NCBI GenBank assembly: GCA_036244855.1 | Contig: BQKZ01000621.1 | Location: 1-64,000, forward strand | Length of the DNA: 64,000 bases | Direction: 5' to 3' | Origin: Temnopleurus reevesii | Lineage: Eukaryota; Echinodermata; Echinoidea; Temnopleuroida; Temnopleuridae | Shown here: piece by piece, positions 59,001 to 64,000 of the stretch | Numbering within the stretch: position 1 is the first letter of the stretch | Layout: the number at the start of each line of letters is the position of its first letter | The notes under the pieces: model-generated | Database searches by the model: none | Seen by the model: only the letters and a program-made list of their open reading frames with translations | What the model was told of the DNA's origin: nothing | Program-made: the position numbers and the translations under genes

Positions 59001-61675
59001 AAGCAACATCACAGAAAATAAATGGCTCCAGAAAAGTTTCATCACATGAAGCTTTTGAATGGCAAGATATTGTTCGAGAACAATAGCTTTTCAAGGTCAC
59101 AGCAAGGAAATAGGGTGCAATCTGTGCATACCTATGAGATGCAGCCGCTGACACAGTAGCAGTACGCCAAAGAGTGGGGATGTACCCTAGGGGTAGGGAT
59201 CTTCACACAAAAGGTGCATATCTACACCCTAAGGGGTACAGCTATTGTACCAGCAACTGCAACCCGAATGTGCAAAACACCGTAATTCTTGGTGTGTAGC
59301 TTTGAATAATGAAAGTGTTCTGGTAACATTATAAACAATATTTACCTTTAATGAAAAGTTCCCTGCAGAAAGCGAATGATATATAAAGTTGACTCCTGAA
59401 GAAAATAGGATCTTGCTAGTCTGCGATGACTGTGTTTTGATCTTCGGAATAATGTGTGAAAAATGGCACCATGAAAAGTTACTCAAGACCGGAAGCCATG
59501 GGTTAGCAAGACGGGAGTGATGTGGCGACTGTCATCTTCCTTGCTCGTACCAGGCCAGCGATTTCCAAAGAGGCAAGCTGAGATGCATGGCACTGAAAAT
59601 ATCGCCTCCGAGGTTTTAACACGCCGTTCCTTTTCGGAGAGATTGGTGGTGGTTGAAAAGTGTGTGTATGGATTGTGTGTAATGCGTGTGTGTATCACGT
59701 GTGCGAAAAATCAGGTACAAGAGTGTCGCCTGTGTTTTTCTTCAAGAGAGCAGTACTGCGTTCTGATTGGTTGACAGACATTGGACAAATCATAGAATCG
59801 ATTTTGGCGCCGTTTCCCTCTCTTCGCTTTCTACCGCCCTTAAAATGTAAATGACCGGCAAAACTTTTTGAAAGTAGAGACATTTATTTTCTTACAGGAT
59901 TTTATCACTTCGTTTTCACCACTTTTCCTGATTACTTAAAGTCATAAATCTCGAAAAAGTTTTACGCTGTAATCCATTTATTATCGCTCTCTTAATATCC
60001 TAGTTAAAAGCATGGTTTATTTCTGATTGCATGCCATTTCAATTGTAATCTACCTTGATCCGTTCCATGTCATAAAACAACAGATTTGATACACCGCCGA
60101 CAGTCATTTTTCAGTCCGATGTTCATTGCAACGCCTAGTTTCATGATTATGAATTAAATCCATGATTTACTTTTCACTTGCCTTCAAATTCTAACTTTGT
60201 TTTATAATCTACTTGTGCATTTTATTGCCTCCACTCCTGTCATATTTTCACAAATCATCATAATACTTTCTAGACTAATCCAAAATGACTATAAGTTGCT
60301 GTTTAGCAGATATGATGTTGTACGTTTTAAGGAAAGCAAATACATAGTATTCTTTACTTTCTTCTTGCTCAATTTCTATCTGCGCTCGTTTTATATCATT
60401 ACGGCATCCTGTCTTCACATGGTCATTATCAAGATTCCCCATTCTTTTTATTTCACAAAAAATCGAAAATATACATTATCCAAAATTCTTAATCCAATTG
60501 CCTTCCAAATGGTGAAATTGGGACAGAATTTAGCGTTCGGATGAAAAAAAAAATTGAATCAGAATATTGTCAGTTCTGATGAACACTTCGGTTGCATATT
60601 ATGTGGAAGCTTGCTTCTAGAAAATGTCCAGCTTTCCCTCTACCCTAACATTCAATGTTCAATATAGATGACTGTCACTTTGACTTTAAGTTGATTAGAG
60701 GTGAAGAATTAAAAGAAAAACAACTTAGAAGTTCTCATCGAAACCTCTCCATTATTACTAAACATTAACACATCATGCGGTGCATTTAGTATTGATTCCA
60801 TTCTAAATTATATTAAACTTTGAAACCCTACTCTCTTTCCCTCGTTCAAAGTATTAGAACAAATTGGATTTACAATCGTAATATTTGGATCGCTACTCTT
60901 CACTTTACCTCCAACTGCAGAAGATGAAGAAAGAAAAAGCAACAAATCTTAAGCAAACGCTACATTTCAGTCAGATGTGGAGTTGTAATGTTGTTTTTTT
61001 GGTTTGTGTCTCGGTCTTGTTCGCTTCCAAAATGGCCGCGGGCGAGATGGGTTCTTAAAGCAGTTTGAGCGGTACATCAGATCCGTTTTGGCGGGAAAGA
61101 GAAAATTAGACCAAGCGGAGTCATGTGATAGCGAAGCAGTGAATTTACCTGTGTCGTCTGATAATATAAACTCATAGCGTAGATCAGTTAACGCCGATTG
61201 TCGTGGAGCGGCACATGGCCGCAGGCGACGCCACCGGGCACGGCAGAGATTGAGGCATGAAGTCCGCCATCCACTGCCGAGCGGCCGCTGATCAAGTTTA
61301 TGAACAGTGGCTCCCTTAATCAGTAGAAAAAATGGTATAAATTAGAAGACAGAAAGTGAGCCTAAATAGTAGATTATACCTCTTAACTCTCTTTCTCTTA
61401 TTCTATCTCATTTTCTCTCTCTCCTTCCTGCAAAACCGTGAGAATTTACCTAAAATGCCAGGTATCGCTTACTGTGTCACCATATATGCTAAACCTTAAT
61501 TTTAAACACCTTTTATGAAATTAGTGTCACAAATTAATGTATGTAATTGATTAACATGATCAATTATTCGTGTTTGTAGACGTAAATCTAGTAATAAATA
61601 GGCCTGTTTTGCCTTTCTTCAACATGCAGCAATTTCTTCTCTCTTCCCCGGCTGTATTTATATTTATCTATAATC
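56003..61675. other. Intergenic region upstream of the NR2E3-like gene
   Basis: Mostly AT-rich with no recognised gene on either strand. Two GC-richer islands stand out at 59500-59850 and 61015-61310. A weak GGGTAC-type repeat lies near 59175-59255. Confidence 0.65.
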
Positions 61676-62473
61676 TGGTTCTACCTGTATCTTTTTTAAA
61701 GTCTTCCCAAGGCAGTAAATACAGCTCTTAAGTTAGGATTGGGTTTATTTTTAGAGGAGTTTTAGGAGGAAAGGGAGCGGAGCGAAATAACGAAAGATGC
61801 CTCTGTGCGAGGAGCGCGAGGGGATGGGGGTGATCTTCCCGAATCATAATCGAGTTCTCGATTGAGTCCAGTACATCCACAATGCTAAACGTTAAATATT
61901 TTCCTATTATTAATGCAAATCTCTATTGCATTTAATTGAATTGGCTTTCGACTTATTATTTTTTTGGAAATAGTTTGTATCGCGTTTTTTTTTTATATTT
62001 CCAGTGAACCCACATACAAGTGCTATATTAGGGCAAGCATAACTAATGAGAAGACCAATACAGCTTAAGAAGTGAACTCAGTTCAGATAAACTATGACAT
62101 TTAGACATTTCTGGCAACTCATTTATTAATTAGTATTTGATATTAGAAGATGTTACCTCATATTTTGATGTGTAATTCATAACGGGGTTATACTTTTTGC
62201 ACATCTCTTTCAACAATACTGTTGTTTTATTTTTAGACCATCAGTATTTCACAGGCCCTTTGCACAAGTCACGTCATTTTGTTTTACCGTAAAAAAAAAC
62301 TTCTAGGACTTGAAAACAAAATTCAATTTTGCGTTTTAGTATATTTTTTATATAATTTTACCAAGTTTACGCATTTTTGTCTCGAGTACCGTGCCTCACC
62401 CCATAAATTGTATATCCATTTAATCATTAAATATCAATTGTTATATCACCGTCATCATCATCATCAACATCAA

Positions 62474-62480
<7 letters not shown>
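61676..62480 (+). repeat. Direct duplication, copy 1
   Basis: The copy begins tggttctacctgtatctttt. It shares with copy 2 (62975 onward) long near-identical stretches such as aaagtcttcccaaggcagta, gagaagaccaatacagctta and gatgttacctcatattttga, followed by the same (TCA)n tract. Confidence 0.88.
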
Positions 62481-62537
<57 letters not shown>

Positions 62538-62637
62538 GTCGTCGTCCTCATCATTTATCATTAACATCATCATCATTGTCATCATCATCATACTCCTCGT
62601 CATCATTATCAATAACATCACAACCACCACCGCCATT

Positions 62638-62693
<56 letters not shown>

Positions 62694-62700
62694 CAATAAT
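62450..62700 (+). repeat. (TCA)n microsatellite
   Basis: TCA repeats with interruptions lie at the end of the first copy of a duplicated segment. The poly-His frame through it is an artefact. Confidence 0.9.
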
Positions 62701-62974
62701 ATCGTCACTGTTACCACTATTTCGAACATCTTGTTTATCAGTGCTTCAACTCATCATCATCATTATCCTCTACCCCTTCCACTCCCACTTCTCCATGTCA
62801 CCATACTCATCCTCCTCCTCATCATCAGCAACACCAAGGCAACTGTACCATCCCACCATCAATACCATCACCACCATCATCACCAATAAAGACGACATCG
62901 GCACGAGCAAAACCACCCGACCACAATTTATTTCGTGCTATTTTCATTACAACGGTGATTAATTTGCTTTTCAN

Positions 62975-63959
62975 TGGTTCTACCTGTATCTTTTTTAAAG
63001 TCTTCCCAAGGCAGTAAATACAGCTCTTAAGTTTGAACTGGGTTTATTTTTAGAGGAGTTTTATGAGGAAAGGGAGGGGAGCGAAATGACGAAAGATGCC
63101 ACTGTGGGAGGAGGGGGGGGGGGTGATCTTCCCGAATCATTATCGAGTTCTCAATTGAGTCCAGTACATCCACAATGCTCAACTTTATATATTTTCCTAT
63201 TAATGCAAATCTCTATTGCATTTAATTGAATTGGCGTTCGACTTATTATTTTTTTGGAAGTAGTTTGTATCGCGTTTTTTTTTGTAAATTTCCAGTGAAC
63301 ACACATACAAGTGCTATATAAGGGCAATCATAACTAATGAGAAGACCAATACAGCTTAAGAAGCGAACTCAGTTCAAATAAACTATGAGTTTCATCAAAT
63401 GGCCGAAGCAGTCTTTGAGTAGGCATGTTATCGGTGTTCAATATTTGGAAATGCAATTGCCATCTAGATATTTCTGGCAACTCATTTATCAATTAGTATT
63501 TGAATTATTAGAAGATGTTACCTCATATTTTGATGTGTAATTCATAACGGGGTTATACTTTTTGCACAGCTCTTTCAACGATTTTGTTGTTTTATTTTCA
63601 GACCATCAGTATTTCACAGTCCCTCCAGTAGCCATTATGTAATGCAAAGATCATATCATTTTGTTTTACCGTAAAAACTTCTAGGACTTGAAAAAAAATA
63701 CATATATATAAGTGCGTTTTGGGTGAGGGTTCGCATAATTTCAGGCACAGCTGTACATTGTTCTAGTGCCGTTTACCTGACATTTGCGAAACAATCGTTT
63801 TAATATTTTGAGAAATTTAGGATGGCAGGAAGAAATTGATATCTCTTCATTTTTTAGTATAATTTTACCAAGAATTACGCATTTAGTCTTGATAACCGTG
63901 CATCACCCAATAAACTTTACTTCCATTTTAATTATAAAATTTCAATTGTTATCACCCCT

Positions 63960-63991
<32 letters not shown>

Positions 63992-64000
63992 CATCATCAT
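62975..64000 (+). repeat. Direct duplication, copy 2
   Basis: It starts directly after a single N. Compared with copy 1 it has an extra block near 63390-63460 and another near 63690-63840, and many small differences. It continues to the window edge. Confidence 0.88.
63955..64000 (+). repeat. (TCA)n microsatellite, runs out of the window
   Basis: This is the equivalent of the tract at 62450 in the second duplicate. It is cut by the window edge. Confidence 0.85.

Noticed and set aside
62279..62962. 227-codon open frame rich in His and Ser
   Set aside because: The frame runs through a (TCA)n microsatellite; the composition is explained by the repeat and there is no domain or splice context.
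1..64000. CRISPR arrays, operons, ribosome binding sites or other bacterial systems
   Set aside because: Introns, SINEs, MITEs and microsatellites show this is an animal nuclear genome; regular repeats here are microsatellites.
1..64000. Autonomous transposons, retroviral or LINE reverse transcriptase genes
   Set aside because: I looked for transposase and reverse transcriptase motifs in the frames and saw none; only non-autonomous elements are present.

Overview
This window is a gene-poor piece of an animal nuclear genome. It is AT-rich, its genes have long introns, GT-AG splice sites are easy to see, and it is full of microsatellites, tRNA-derived SINEs and small foldback (MITE-like) elements. 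The two recognisable genes are animal-specific, and the repeat style suggests a marine invertebrate deuterostome, probably an echinoderm. That taxon is an inference from style, not a proof. Almost all long open reading frames here are chance frames or frames through (TCA)n, (CA)n, (CT)n and (TTA)n repeats.

Left part (1-12.1 kb, + strand): the last two coding exons of a small-conductance calcium-activated potassium channel (SK/KCNN). They lie at 722-791 and 11622-12086, on either side of a 10.8-kb repeat-rich intron. The rest of the channel lies to the left, outside the window.

12.1-23.0 kb is the gap between two convergent genes. It holds many microsatellites and at least four foldback-element insertions, one of them nested inside another.

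23.0-56.0 kb, - strand: a complete nuclear receptor gene of the NR2E3/PNR type (photoreceptor-specific nuclear receptor), which I could reconstruct in eight coding exons. A TATA box, a good initiator and two in-frame stops before the ATG mark the 5' end near 55975. All splice phases agree and the reading runs to a conserved C-terminus. The surprise is an in-frame TGA (23163-23165) in the last exon, in the middle of an otherwise intact ligand-binding domain. It would remove the last 40 residues, including the AF-2 helix.

56.0-64.0 kb is intergenic sequence upstream of the receptor. It has two GC-richer islands that may be regulatory and, at the far right, a direct duplication of about 0.8-1 kb with a single N at the joint.

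Assembly marks: a 53-base N gap followed directly by the palindromic Nextera mate-pair junction adapter (43790-43880), and two single Ns (53546, 62974). These show a short-read draft assembly, which matters when judging the in-frame TGA and the duplication.
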